From Pholis gunnellus (taxonomy: Eukaryota; Chordata; Actinopteri; Perciformes; Pholidae), in contig OU342821.1 of NCBI GenBank assembly GCA_910591455.2, positions 18,923,787 to 18,987,786 of the forward strand: a DNA stretch of 64,000 bases, written 5' to 3'. The position numbers were made by a program, and so were the translations under genes. Shown piece after piece: positions 1-11,050 of this stretch. The notes under the pieces are model-generated. The model did no database searches and was not told where the DNA came from. It saw only the letters and a program-made list of their open reading frames with translations. Numbering within the stretch: position 1 is the stretch's first letter; each line of letters starts with the position of its first letter.

Positions 1-990
1 CTCTGTTGATTATATCACCTAATAATAACCTGCAAGACGTATTTAGAATGGACTTAGAGGAAAATGGAAACACGTGAAAATCCACTAAACCTTTCCTGTA
101 CTCTGTACTAAATACTAAATACTAAATACTAAATACTACCTCTGTTGTCTCGGAGAGACTAATCTTGAGGCTGTTTCTAATTTTGTGTTCTTCTATAGTG
201 GAACAAAATAAGAGAACAAAATAATACACTTCACAAACGTCTGATTGTCACAAGATACGAGGACATAACGATTATTTCTCGTTACTGATTAATCTAATTA
301 ATCAATTAAAACTACTGTTTTAGTCCAGAACATAGTGAAAATTGTCATCACCATTTCCCAGAGCCCATGTTGACGTCTTTAAGTTGCTCGGTTTGTCGAA
401 CCAACAGTCCAAAACTAACAGATTTTCAATTCACGATGGCATAAAAGTAGCAAAGTTATGAGAGAAATGTTGCTTTAAAAACGGCTGCAAGAAGTAATAA
501 ACAATCAAAAAGGTCTATGAATCTTTGAAATCAATAAACTATGTTTGTTGTTTGTACAACGATTAGTCGATCAATCAACAGACAGAAGAATAACTGGCCT
601 CTATTTGTTGTACAACTTTCTTGCAGTACACGATACTAAACTTCAGATTTTGGGCTGTTGCTCGGACAAAACCAGACATTTGTTACTATTCTCTGACATC
701 GTACTGATGAAATACGTCACTGCAGCTCTGCTAGATGCTTAGACACTGAATCAGATCATGTCTATCTGTGTCATATTAATAAATCCAGGTGCAACAAAAT
801 GGGTCACCATCTGCTTCTGAGCTCTGTCCTAAATAAACAAAAGAGACGTGAAGTGCCGTTAAATGATTTCTTCCTGGTTGGAGCAAAACCTGACTCAGCT
901 TCATTCAGCTGAACACAACAACAGAGGAGGTGAAGGACTCCCCGAGGCTTTGTCTCCTCGAGAAATAGTAACTGTGATCATCACTTCATC
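1..990. other. jmy intron 1 sequence, no gene seen
   Basis: AT-rich sequence to the left of the minisatellite. Because jmy runs leftwards from 4116 and its exon 1 ends at 3259, this stretch should be intron 1 of jmy unless a small exon was missed. I looked for the expected exon 2 (a Leu/Glu-rich coiled-coil start) on the minus strand and did not find it. The only local structure is a short 7-bp tandem repeat (ACTAAAT, about 4.5 copies) at 106-139. Confidence 0.6.
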
Positions 991-2816
991 GTTTGTGATA
1001 AACTGAAGGATGAAGTGTTTCCTTTATGTGTTGATGTTGAATGTTTATGATAAACTGAAGGATGAAGTGTTCCTTTATGTGTTAATGTTGAATGTTTGTG
1101 ATAAACTGAAGGATGAAGTGTTCCTTAATGTGTTGATGTTGAGTGTTTGTGATAAACTGAAGGATGAAGTGTTCCTTTATGTGTTGATGTTGAGTGTTTG
1201 TGATAAACTGAAGGATGAAGTGTTGCTTTATGTGTTGATGTTGAATGTTTGTGATAAACTGAAGGATGAAGTGTTTCCTTTATGTGTTAATGTTGAATGT
1301 TTATGATAAACTGAAGGATGAAGTGTTCCTTTATGTGTTAATGTTGAATGTTTGTGATAAACTGAAGGATGAAGTGTTCCTTTATGTGTTGATGTTGAAT
1401 GTTTGTGATAAACTGAAGGATGAAGTGTTCCTTAATGTGTTGATGTTGAGTGTTTGTGATAAACTGAAGGATGAAGTGTTCCTTTATGTGTTGATGTTGA
1501 GTGTTTGTGATAAACTGAAGGATGAAGTGTTGCTTTATGTGTTGATGTTGAATGTTTGTGATAAACTGAAGGATGAAGTGTTTCCTTTATGTGTTAATGT
1601 TGAATGTTTATGATAAACTGAAGGATGAAGTGTTTCCTTTATTTGTTGATGTTGAATGTTTGTGATAAACTGAAGGATGAAGTGTTTCCTTTATGTGTTG
1701 ATGTTGAATGTTTGTGATAAACTGAAGGATGAAGTGTTCCTTAATGTGTTGATGTTGAGTGTTTGTGATAAACTGAAGGATGAAGTGTTCCTTTATGTGT
1801 TGATGTTGAGCGTTTGTGATAAACTGAAGGATGAAGTGTTGCTTTATGTGTTGATGTTGAATGTTTGTGATAAACTGAAGGATGAAGTGTTCCTTTATGT
1901 GTTGATGTTGAATGTTTGTGATAAACTGAAGGATGAAGTGTTCCTTTATGTGTTGATGTTGAGGGTTTGTGATAAACTGAAGGATGAAGTGTTCCTTTAT
2001 GTGTTGATGTTGAGTGTTTGTGATAAACTGAAGGATGAAGTGTTCCTTTATGTGTTAATGTTGAATGTTTGTGATAAACTGAAGGATGAAGTGTTCCTTT
2101 ATGTGTTGATGTTGAATGTTTGTGATAAACTGAAGGATGAAGTGTTCCTTTATGTGTTGATGTTGAGTGTTTGTGATAAACTGAAGGATGAAGTGTTCCT
2201 TTATGTGTTGATGTTGAGTGTTTGTGATAAACTGAAGGATGAAGTGTTCCTTTATGTGTTGATGTTGAATGTTTGTGATAAACTGAAGGATGAAGTGTTC
2301 CTTTATGTGTTGATGTTGAATGTTTGTGATAAACTGAAGGATGAAGAGTTTCCTTTATGTGTTGATGTTGAGTGTTTGTGATAAACTGAAGGATGAAGTG
2401 TTCCTTTATGTGTTGATGTTGAGTGTTTGTGATAAACTGAAGGATGAAGTGTTCCTTTATGTGTTGATGTTGAGTGTTTGTGATAAACTGAAGGATGAAG
2501 TGTTCCTTTATGTGTTGATGTTGAATGTTTGTGATAAACTGAAGGATGAAGTGTTCCTTTATGTGTTGATGTTGAATGTTTGTGATAAACTGAAGGATGA
2601 AGAGTTTCCTTTATGTGTTGATGTTGAATGTTTGTGATAAACTGAAGGATGAAGTGTTCCTTTATGTGTTGATGTTGAATGTTTGTGATAAACTGAAGGA
2701 TGAAGAGTTTCCTTTATGTGTTGATGTTGAATGTTTGTGATAAACTGAAGAATGAAGTGTTCCTTAATGTGTTGATGTTGAATGTTTGTGATAAACTGAA
2801 GGATGAATGAGAACAT
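985..2816. repeat. 51-bp minisatellite, about 36 units, inside jmy intron 1
   Basis: A head-to-tail array of a 51-bp unit whose core contains GATAAACTGAAGGATGAAG and TTTATGTGTTGATGTTGA. Unit variants differ by single bases (TTTATG/TTAATG, TTGAAT/TTGAGT, TTCCTT/TTGCTT), and a few units have one extra T. Since 51 is a multiple of three, the plus strand stays open for up to 234 codons with a 17-residue period (DKLKDEVFLYVLMLNVC). That is a by-product of unit length, not evidence of a gene: there is no flanking coding context and 52-bp units break the frame. A trio of variants recurs near 1124, 1431 and 1740, showing a higher-order period of about 307 bp (six units). There are no unique spacers, so it is not a CRISPR array. 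Confidence 0.97.
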
Positions 2817-3258
2817 ATGTTATCTTCCTACACGTTTTTCAGCTGCCTGGACTTAAACAATCCCAACAGCTGTGACCGGTGACACATCATTCCTCTAACT
2901 CCACCCCCAGTTGTTCTCCTATTCTTTTCTTTTTTTATTCTATGAGACTCCCATTAAACTGTTCAGCCCACTAGAGTGTGATGTCTGGCCAGACCAGCTC
3001 ATATTACAAGGCCTGTGAACATGCAGCAACAGATGGCAGATCACAAAGGAAGAGGAGGAGAATAAGCAGACCATGGGGGACAAACTTATGTTCTTTTGCT
3101 GCAGTCTGCTGCAGTTGTCCTTTAAAAGAATGCCTTCTGGTGTAATCTACAGCTGATTTTAAAGCGGTAAAAATGTGCTTTTACAAACACCAAGTACCAA
3201 AAGATTCATATCACACCTACATCTCATTCAAACTAAATGAAAACATAAGTTAATTCAC
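2817..3258. other. jmy intron 1, proximal part
   Basis: Unique-looking sequence between the minisatellite and the exon 1 splice donor. No exon, repeat or conserved motif was recognised. Confidence 0.6.
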
Positions 3259-4116
3259 CTCTTGCATGCCTCTCTTGGCCCTCCCCAGAGCATCTTCGTA
3301 GCCTTTCTGCCTCAGCTCGCTCAGGCTCTCGTAGTACTCCTCCGCGTCCTCGCTCTCGGAGAACAGCACCTCCGAGAGGATCTTCCAGCCGCAGGTGTCC
3401 AGCGCATGACCCAGGTACACCTGCAGCTGGTAGCACAGGGCCGTGTCCGTCTCCCGCTGCGACACCGACGGGGCGCCGAACAGCACCGACCACACGCCGG
3501 ACTGCTCCTCGGGAAAGGAGGGCAAACACGGCTCCAAGTCCGAGTTGACGGCGCACAGCTGCAGGTGAGCGGCCCGCAGGTCCTGGAAGGAGAACAGACC
3601 GGCCCAGCTGAAGTCCTCGAGGCCGCTGACGTCACCGTCACCGTCGTCTGGTTCTGCATCATCCGGAGAGAGCGGGACCTCCACGTGGTCCAGGATCTCG
3701 ATATCTATCACTTTTGGTGTCACGATGTCCCACGAGGCTAACGTGGGGCTGACGCACTCTGGCGTCTTTGAACCACCGGGTTTTAAAGTGTCTTTGTCCC
3801 CAATAATAGTCTTTGTTGTGGACTCTGAGTGCGGTCTAACTTTACCCGCTTGGCAGACTTCATCTTTCTTACTTTTCGTGGGTTTTTCCGCCGCGGCGGA
3901 GGCACCGCGCGGAGGATGCGTAACGCGTAAATCCCCGTCGAGGAGAAAAGTAGTCCGTCTCTGGACGGTCCTGTTGTGGCAGGTTATGGCGAACTTTCCC
4001 TCGACCACGTTCCAGGCCACGATGAAGACAAATTTGTGCCTCTCTTTTTCGTCGAAGACTCTCGGTCGCACGGACACCCACTCGGACTCCAAGTTATCCT
4101 CCATCATGAATGACAT
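3259..4116 (-). CDS. jmy: JMY, coding exon 1 (N-terminal 286 residues; gene continues off the left edge)
   Basis: First coding exon of junction-mediating and regulatory protein, a p53/p300 cofactor and WH2-domain actin nucleator. The start at 4116 (MSFMMEDNLESEW) matches the human start MSFALEETLESDW. Residues about 29-50 (HKFVFIVAWN, then CHNRT), about 170-215 (SWAGLFSFQDLR, then LEPCLPSFPEE) and 227-286 (CYQLQVYLGHALDTCGWKIL, then EYYESLSELRQKGYE) follow the family's conserved N-terminal region. The middle, about residues 50-160, is a variable Ser/Lys/Asp-rich linker, shorter than the Gly/Ala-rich human one. The exon ends Gln-Glu followed by a GTGAAT donor at 3258, in phase 0. The coiled-coil, WH2 and Arp2/3-binding parts lie in later exons outside the window. 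The exon is GC- and CpG-rich. Identification rests on remembered similarity and on synteny with BHMT, and is firm. Confidence 0.95.
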
Positions 4117-4131
4117 CTCATCCAGCCAGTT

Positions 4132-4152
4132 AAAAAAAAAAAAAAAAAAAAA
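4132..4152 (-). promoter_or_regulatory. 21-nt oligo-T tract just 5' of the jmy start codon
   Basis: On the plus strand this is an uninterrupted run of 21 A. Read in the jmy direction it is 21 T ending 15 nt before the ATG. It is either a U tract within the 5' UTR or the polypyrimidine tract of a 3' splice site (the bases just before the ATG read GATGAG). The sequence cannot decide between these. Confidence 0.6.
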
Positions 4153-7086
4153 GATGAACGCAGAATCTGACGTCGACGCTAACGGCTACTGCTAAAGTAA
4201 GATTCGGTGCAGGTGAAGCGGATCGACCGACGAGCTAAATTAAGAGGTGAGACAAAGAAGGTCCGGCTTTGTTTACCCGTTGCCAGCTGCGCGCGAGCTG
4301 GAGAAGACGCAGCGAACGTCGTCGGTCGGATTTGGGATCCAGACATTAAAGAAGTTCACGCGCTCGGACACGACGGCGGAAAGTCTGCTCCATAACGTCG
4401 GTTGTTGTCATCGTGACACCTGGCCTCGCGCTCAGCTGTGATAAAAAACGCTGACTGTTGAGTGTGTGTGTGTGTGTGTGTCGCTCTTTGTCCGCGAGCA
4501 GACAATGCGGTCGCGCGGAGAGCTCGGGCTCTCTTTCTGTGTGTCACGTGTGAGCTTCTGTTTACAAGCAGTCAAAGGTGCGTGTGTGCGTGTTGTCAAA
4601 TCCGGGGAGGGATTTAACTGGTGCACCCCCTCCCCCCCACAGTGTTGCGTCCACGCTCCATGATGAGAATAGGAAATACCAACATCCATAAATAATCTGC
4701 TCCCAGTTAAAGTAGTTTAATAAGAAGTAAATGTATTTGCACAAAATTCAACTTTACAGTATCATTTTTATAATATGCATTTAATACTGCAATACATAGG
4801 CTATTGTTTATAAGTAACGTATATTGTTGTATAAGTATTACATATAGTTTTTGCTCATAAATGTAATTATGTTATATAAAAGTATTTTCTTTGCTATTTC
4901 TCTTTTTTGCTCAAAACTGCTGTAACAGTTTATATATCTATCTATCTATCCCACAAAAAGTAAGAGACATATACATGCATATATTATGTTACAGAATTTG
5001 TAATGCATTAATGTAAACATTATGTTAATGTTGCATCTGGTAAAGGTGTGGCTTATATTTTACTTGATATACGACTTTCAACAAGGGATCAATGAAGTCT
5101 TATTTTCATCAATTCTTTTTTATTTAGATTTTATTATAAATATGAATCTCCAAAGTACCCCCTGGAATATACAGTGTGCATATATATATATGTGTGTGTA
5201 TGTATGAATATATTCATAAAATGTCAAGTCAAGTCAAGTGTTCTGTAAATTGTAAACAATACAAATACTGCAAATGAATCAATACTAAATGGATATACAT
5301 GGGTTGGATGACTATGTACATTATGTACATGTAAAGATGTTTGTATAGGCTTACTATATTTAAAGTGTGTCAGATTTATATTTGACATTGACCGATGATG
5401 TACATAATAAAAATGTGCACACAAAGAATGTAAAATTATAATCTATAAAGGCAACAGTGAATATTTTAGTGTTTAATTTTGAGTAAACTATACTTTAATG
5501 TTAAAATACAGTTGTTAACGCACAGATACTTTTTAGACATGTTTCAAGCTAGTAAGAAAATGCTCACTATTGAAGCATGAAGAGGAAGCACATTTTCCCA
5601 TGTAACGTGAAGGCATCACAGTCCCTTTAACAGGAGAGTTTATGAAACAAAGCGAAATACAAATGCTTAAAATACATCCGCATGAATTAGTTTTCTTCTA
5701 TGATTTAATGTTTTTAATTAAAATAGTTTTCAGTTTTCCTCAATTCTCCCTTTGTCTTCTATAAATCGTTCTCTCTCGCGCTCTGTCTCTGCTCACTGCA
5801 AACGTGCACGAGGAGCATAAACATCTGCACGTGGGCAAATCCATGACGCAAGCTCGCAGAGAACGTGACGACTGCTGGATGCTGTACGGAAAGTCAAGTA
5901 GGACAAAATAAAATCGCTTATAAACAAACGAGAGATGTCGTTTTCAAAATACTAAATCGATGAAATCCAACCGGAAATAATATTTAACAAGATAATAAAT
6001 ACATTTATATAAATTCCTCTTCCGTTGGACTTGATGATGAAACAATCCCACACTTGTTATATTACATTATATATATCTCCAGATAACATTTCTGCTCGTT
6101 TTTTCACTACATGCTGTTTGTGTGCTTTTTCATCGTCTTACCAGCATTTCAGAGAGAACATTTTTTTAAATAAACTTTAAAATAATAATAATTCATAAAT
6201 GAAATGCAACAGCACATTTGAACCATTCAGCACTCACCCGACCTCGGAGCAGAGAAATGACAGTGTCTGGAACGTTGGCTTTGTTTTATTCATTCATTTA
6301 TATTTCTTCTTTGATGTAATGTTGACCTTTTAACCCCTGACATATTCTACTCTCATAGGTTGGTCCTGACATGATATTTGTATTTTTTACAAAGTAGGAT
6401 AAATCAGAAAAGCTGCTGTTTCCTCCAGACGTATTATGTCTGCAGAGCCGTGCATGATTCCCTGAGGATGGTTAGTCAGCACACTCGTATGTCAGTACAA
6501 CATGTAAGACCACATCCTAACATTTCCACATCACTGTGCAGACAAACACAGGAAATCACAACTCCCTTTGGACATCCAGTTTAACACACACACACACACA
6601 CACACACCTTTGTTAAATGTTCTCTGGTTTAAAAATAGGAGCACTTACCAATGTCTGTAGAGAACATGTTGATGAAAAACAGTTTAGTTTCTCCTATTAT
6701 TCTTTGTGTTTTCATCACTAGATGGCAGCAGCAGCAGCTTTGTATTGTTCTTACTATCCAGAGAGAGTAACGCTGCTATCATTTGCATGTTTTTGACACC
6801 ACGGAGCTTTCTAAATATTAGCTAGAATGGACCGATGCATGAAAACCACTCTGACCTCCAGGACTGACACGTTGAAGTACAATTACTTTCTATCCAACAC
6901 AGACAAATCCTGGCTCACGCATGCTGATTTTGTTCATTTAGAAGTTTATTTCTGACATTAGGTATTACTTTAGGTGCAATCACAGCTGCTGCTTTGTTTT
7001 TAGCAGCTACAGTAACTCGCAGTTGTGCAGAATATGATATCAGTATTCTACATAGTTAAATGATTTTAAAAAAGGCAGAAAGAACT
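4153..7086. other. Intergenic region between jmy 5' end and bhmt copy 1 3' end
   Basis: The first 450 bp (to about 4600) are GC- and CpG-rich and probably contain the jmy promoter. They include a TG microsatellite at 4462-4481. From about 4700 to 6900 the sequence is AT-rich with no gene I recognise. It contains a TCTA repeat near 4937, a CA microsatellite at 6583-6608 and short simple repeats. The last 160 bp (6925-7086) are the 3' UTR and flank of bhmt copy 1. Confidence 0.7.
6945..6950 (-). other. Polyadenylation signal AATAAA, bhmt copy 1
   Basis: TTTATT on the plus strand reads AATAAA on the minus strand, 137 nt past the stop codon of bhmt copy 1. The sequence just beyond (ATGCTGATTTTGTTCA) is also found after the copy 2 signal, so it belongs to the duplicated unit. 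Confidence 0.7.
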
Positions 7087-10000
7087 TTAGCAATTCAATC
7101 TGTTTTTGTTGGCCTTGTCAAAGAGAGCCTTCAGCTGCTCCTGGGAGGTGGCCTCCTTCTGCTGCATCAGGTCAGCGTGACCTTTGGTGACCCCCCAACT
7201 ATCGGGCGTGGCCATCGCGGGGCACAAGGGACGGCCGGACGCGGGCTTCAGCTTCTCCCAGTAGTCACGGCGGGCCCTGCGGAGAGGAAAACCTTTAACT
7301 TCAACCAGACTGGAGGGATTTTGAGAGAAGCCGTGAGGTTAAAAAGAAAGAAGTCTCTCCAGTACCTGGCTCTGACCCAAGGCTTCGTGTGCATCTCCAG
7401 ACCACTGCCCCAGTTGCCGTGCTTCTCAGATCCAGCAGGCAGGAAGCCCCTCTCAGGTGCCAGCTCCTCAGCCACGGCACGGATGTGATAGGGCTCGAAC
7501 CCACAGCAGCCCCCGATGTAGCGGATACCAGCAGTGTACGCTTCCCGGGCATATTTCTGCATGTCCCATCTGGTCAGGATCCTCGGCTCCAGACCTGTGG
7601 GAGAAAACACGGTTCTACATTATTTTAGTTTGGATTGAGATGTTGAGAAGCAGCAGTTTTGTGTGTGTGTACACGTACTGAAAGGGAACTCGGGCAGGTC
7701 AATGAAACCCTGGCAGTTGCAGTCAGGAGTGTGGTAAGCCAGCGGCTGGCACATGTAGTGAGCCTTCAGCCCGGCTTTCTCCACTCCCTCCTTCATCATC
7801 TTCACAGTCTTCACACAGGTCTCCGGGTCAAAGTGGCAGTTGACGCCCACAATATCAGCTCCTACGGAGTGGAAACAAAAATGACAATCCAGGTGAGATT
7901 GTTTGTGTTGCTCTCTGTAGCAGTGTGGGCTTTAATCCGCCACAGTGTTATACTTCCACTAGATGGCACCAAAGTCAAATAATTTCACTTCTCCCCATCA
8001 CCAGTGGGGACCTGAGCTTGGCATCGACCTGCACAAACTGGCTGCATGCAGGTTGAAAATATGTTAAATTAGACTGCGTTGCATTTATCCAAACCTTCAT
8101 TCCATATGTTCTTTATGCAGTGAACATTTGCACATTCCATCCTCTTCATTTTCAAACATAAAACTAATGTATTTTACAGATTTCTATGTTACAGATTCTT
8201 GACCTGTAGCATTTGTTTCTTTTTATTTTCCCTCACTATGTTTATTGTGATCGTTGTGACCAACAAGGAAGGGAAATCATATAAACCTGATTCTGAAGAT
8301 GTGGGGAAGGATGTTATTGAAGTTTTTTAAATCTGTATCCACACTAAGGGAGTAAAAGCCAGTACATGTCAGCCTCCATAGTGCATAGATCTAGGTAGGC
8401 TAAATAACAGAAATACCTCTCTGTGTAAAGCATTACAGTTCAACAGCACCACAAACTACAGTCTCTAAAATGATCATACAGTTGAATCAACACCTGTTTC
8501 AACAGAATCTGAATATATTAAAAGCTTCATGAAGGGAGAGTTTACTGCAGGACTCTTTTAATAGACTGCATTGTACTTAATAAACTGGTCAAGTGTCATT
8601 TGAACAGACGTCCCCAAAATCTGTGCATAACTGCTAAAAGTTGAAAAGTTTCAAATTCTGCTGTGGCTTTCATTTTGTTTCATGAGACCTCTTATCTCAT
8701 CAGGCATCTGCCACATCTGCTGATTAACCGACTGACTCATCAGACCTAAGCTTTGTTTTTTCTTGGCATCGTGATGTGACCGTTGAGAGGCTGGGCACAC
8801 CCACACACACAGTATGGATTAGAGATGTTGTCATACCGGCTTTGACGAGTCTGACGGCACAGTCTCCGGGGCCGACTCCGCTCAGGTCCCCCTCAGGCCC
8901 GATGCACATTGTTACAGCCACGGGCTTCCCGGTGCTCTTCAGGACCTGCACGGCCCACTCAGCCTCTTCCACGTATGCGAACAACTGAGAATGAAAGTTT
9001 ATTTCAAAAATATCAACGTGAAAGATTGTTCCTCGGTTACCTGAGGGGTCATACCGATGATTTTAATTAAACATGAAAGGTTGGTTTACTAGTCATGTGA
9101 AGTACTACTGTGAAAACATTTGTGTAATATCTTTAGTGGCTCTTAGAGGAACAGTGTGTAGGATTTAAGGGGTTTTATTGGCAGAAATTAACTATAATAT
9201 TCATTATTGTGTTTTAAATAGTGTACAATCACCTGAAACTGTCCCTACCTTCCAAATTACATATACTATTTACTTACTTACTTAGCTTACTGCAGCTGTC
9301 TTTACAAAGTACGTCAGAAACTTCCTCATCACATGGAATACTAAATTGCTAAATTATCCGTTGTTGCTATAAAGGCCACCTCTGCAATCAAGAAGTCCAC
9401 ATTTTTCTTGACAAAGACATCGGTCTGTTTCTTGAAGAGGGCCTTGATCTCATCTTCCCTCTTGCAGCTGAGGTAAGCGGGGGTCTGAGAGACTCCTCCC
9501 GCCACCAGAGCATCACCTTCATCAGCCACCTCCCTGGCCAGGTCACAAGCTGCCTCGTTGATTTGCTGCGCCTGAAGATCAAAAGAGATAAAAAAAAAAA
9601 AACAACACTGAACACAAATGGCGTCAAGTCCGTGTTTCATGCTGCAGGTAGTTGGCTTCACGAGGCCTCGGAGCAGCTGCAGTCGCACAGATCAGAGCTC
9701 TACTCACAGTGAAGCGCTGAGTGTGGCCCCTGTTCTCCAGTTTATCGTCGCTTGCGTAGAAAGTGAACGTCTGCATGACATTGGAGCCTGCTCTCAGGAA
9801 CTCCCTGTGCAGCTGCCGCACTGAAAAACCAACAGGGCTTCATTCAGCATGTGCAACTGGATGCACAGGTTTGGACAAGTCGTAAAAAAACGAGAAGTAC
9901 CTGCTTCTGGGTGCTCGGCTGCAGCCTCGGGGGTCCACGGTCCTGCCTTGACATAACCTCTCTTCTCAAGGGCGAAGACGAAGCCTCCGTCCCCGATGAT

Positions 10001-10261
10001 GATCTCTCCTGCGTCCAGACACGCCAAAATACCCTGCGTGAAAACAAACGCGTGCACAGAAATGCACAAGTGTGTTACACTTAACCATCTTCGGTTGGCT
10101 GTGTGCAGAACCACTTCCCTTTGCACAGAAAAAAACTGCGCGCACACAACCCGAATCTGAGTTCCGAGGCGTCAAAACTTCAACCATGCAACAAGTTAAA
10201 TAAACACAATGACACGTATTGTCGCATCGTATTTGCTCACCTTCTTTGCTCCTGGTGCCAT
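7087..10261 (-). CDS. bhmt: Betaine-homocysteine S-methyltransferase, tandem copy 1 (402 aa, 8 exons)
   Basis: Cytosolic zinc enzyme that moves a methyl group from betaine to homocysteine, giving methionine and dimethylglycine. Exons, in order of translation: 10241-10261, 9901-10033, 9708-9820, 9380-9571, 8837-8984, 7679-7861, 7366-7594, 7087-7276; all frames join. Expected length is about 400-406 aa. Zinc ligands Cys211 (VNCHFD) and Cys293/Cys294 (GGCCGFEP) are present, as are Asp22 (IGDGGFVF) and Glu153. Oddities: exon 5 starts LFAYVEEAEW where copy 2 and human have YFEHVEEA, so the Tyr after the catalytic Glu (human Tyr160) is Leu154. The exon 4 donor is weak (GTGGCC). The C-terminus ends NKNRLNC because one A is missing from an A run in the last codons. 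It could be a functional paralogue with altered substrate use or an early-decaying copy; no premature stop is present. Confidence 0.96.
7956..7968 (+). promoter_or_regulatory. CTCF-core-like motif CCACTAGATGGCA
   Basis: Matches the 13-nt CTCF core (CCASYAGRKGGCR) at every position. It lies in intron 5 of bhmt copy 1, and an equivalent site is at 11920-11932 in copy 2. Binding is inferred only. Confidence 0.35.
9145..9300 (+). repeat. Dispersed teleost repeat (GTGTGTAGGATTTAAGG type)
   Basis: Located in intron 4 of bhmt copy 1 and absent from the much longer, unrelated intron 4 of copy 2. Related sequence occurs in inverted orientation at about 30660-30730 (dmgdh intron 11) and 52170-52225. 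The shared parts are CAGTGTGTAGGATTT and TATTGGCAGAAAT. Probably a short non-autonomous element; family name not known to me. Confidence 0.6.
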
Positions 10262-10346
10262 GATTATTGCAGCAGTGACCGGCCCGTTCTTCTCAGCTGC
10301 AGAGTCCCTCTGAGTTCGGTAAGAGCTTGTGCAGAGATCCACGCTG

Positions 10347-10354
10347 CATTTATA
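10347..10354 (-). promoter_or_regulatory. TATA box, bhmt copy 1
   Basis: TATAAATG on the minus strand, 86 nt upstream of the ATG at 10261. The same element in the same context is at 14547-14554 in copy 2. The 5' leader of copy 1 carries about 9 extra bases (TCCCTCTGAG region) compared with copy 2. Confidence 0.65.
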
Positions 10355-11050
10355 ATCCAAGTAGGGCCCGGTGCATGATGTCACTTAGGAACCGCCTTTC
10401 TCTTGCACAGCTCATCTTTTTTTGCTTTCTTTTGGCAAGTTTGCATAAGACAAACTATAGTTCATGAGTCTCGGTGCTCTACGTACATTAAATAAAAAAA
10501 TCTTTAAATAAAGAATTTACCGTCCATGCCCTGCAGCTTTAAATTGAGTTACTTCAGGTGTGAATTAATGTCAATCACAAAAGGCACGATATAGCTCAGT
10601 ACTTCGTTACTTTCCACCACTGCGTCTATAAACCACAACTTGGATATCATAAAAACTCAGATTCAGTTGAAACCGTTTTCCACTTCTTTGAAGCCATCCA
10701 GTCAAAAAACAAAACAGAACTCACACATGCTGATTTTGTTCAATTATACATTTATTGATACAAATCATTCAATTATTTTGTAAGAACACATTAGGCACAT
10801 TTGGAGTGTTAAGGCATTACTTTAAGTGTGTGCACGGTGGCTGCTTTTATGATTTTGCAGTAATTAACAGTTGTGATATTTCTTAACAGGCACTGATTCT
10901 CGCTTTAAACTGGAAAGCTAATTTAAAGTTCTACTATATGACGCCAGTCTTCTACATACAGTGAAAAAGGTGCTAAAAAGATAGAAAGAACTCTCCGATC
11001 TTTTTGGTATGTAAACTTCAGGGACTGCGTGAATACGCCTTCTCTCGTCT
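10355..11050. other. Spacer between the two bhmt copies
   Basis: From 10355 to about 10480 the sequence matches the copy 2 upstream region (14555-14695), including a pyrimidine tract. Between about 10490 and 10720 it appears unique. From 10725 it is the 3' flank and 3' UTR of copy 2. The tandem unit therefore spans promoter to beyond the polyadenylation site and is about 3.9-4.2 kb long. Confidence 0.75.
10751..10756 (-). other. Polyadenylation signal AATAAA, bhmt copy 2
   Basis: TTTATT on the plus strand, about 295 nt past the stop codon of copy 2, followed on the minus strand by the same ATGCTGATTTTGTTCA flank as in copy 1. Confidence 0.65.

Noticed and set aside
1010..2637. Long open frames with 17-residue repeats (up to 234 codons)
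   Set aside because: They come from a 51-bp tandem unit having a length divisible by three. Frame is broken wherever a unit gains one base, and there is no splice or promoter support.
985..2816. Possible CRISPR-like array
   Set aside because: Units are directly adjacent with no unique spacers, and the context is a fish intron.
3262..3741. Plus-strand and alternate-frame open frames over 3.2-4.2 kb
   Set aside because: Shadows of the GC-rich jmy exon 1, which matches the known protein in its own frame only.
7087..10261. bhmt copy 1 as a pseudogene
   Set aside because: All eight exons join in frame, zinc and most active-site residues are kept, and there is no premature stop. The changes noted fit divergence at least as well as decay.
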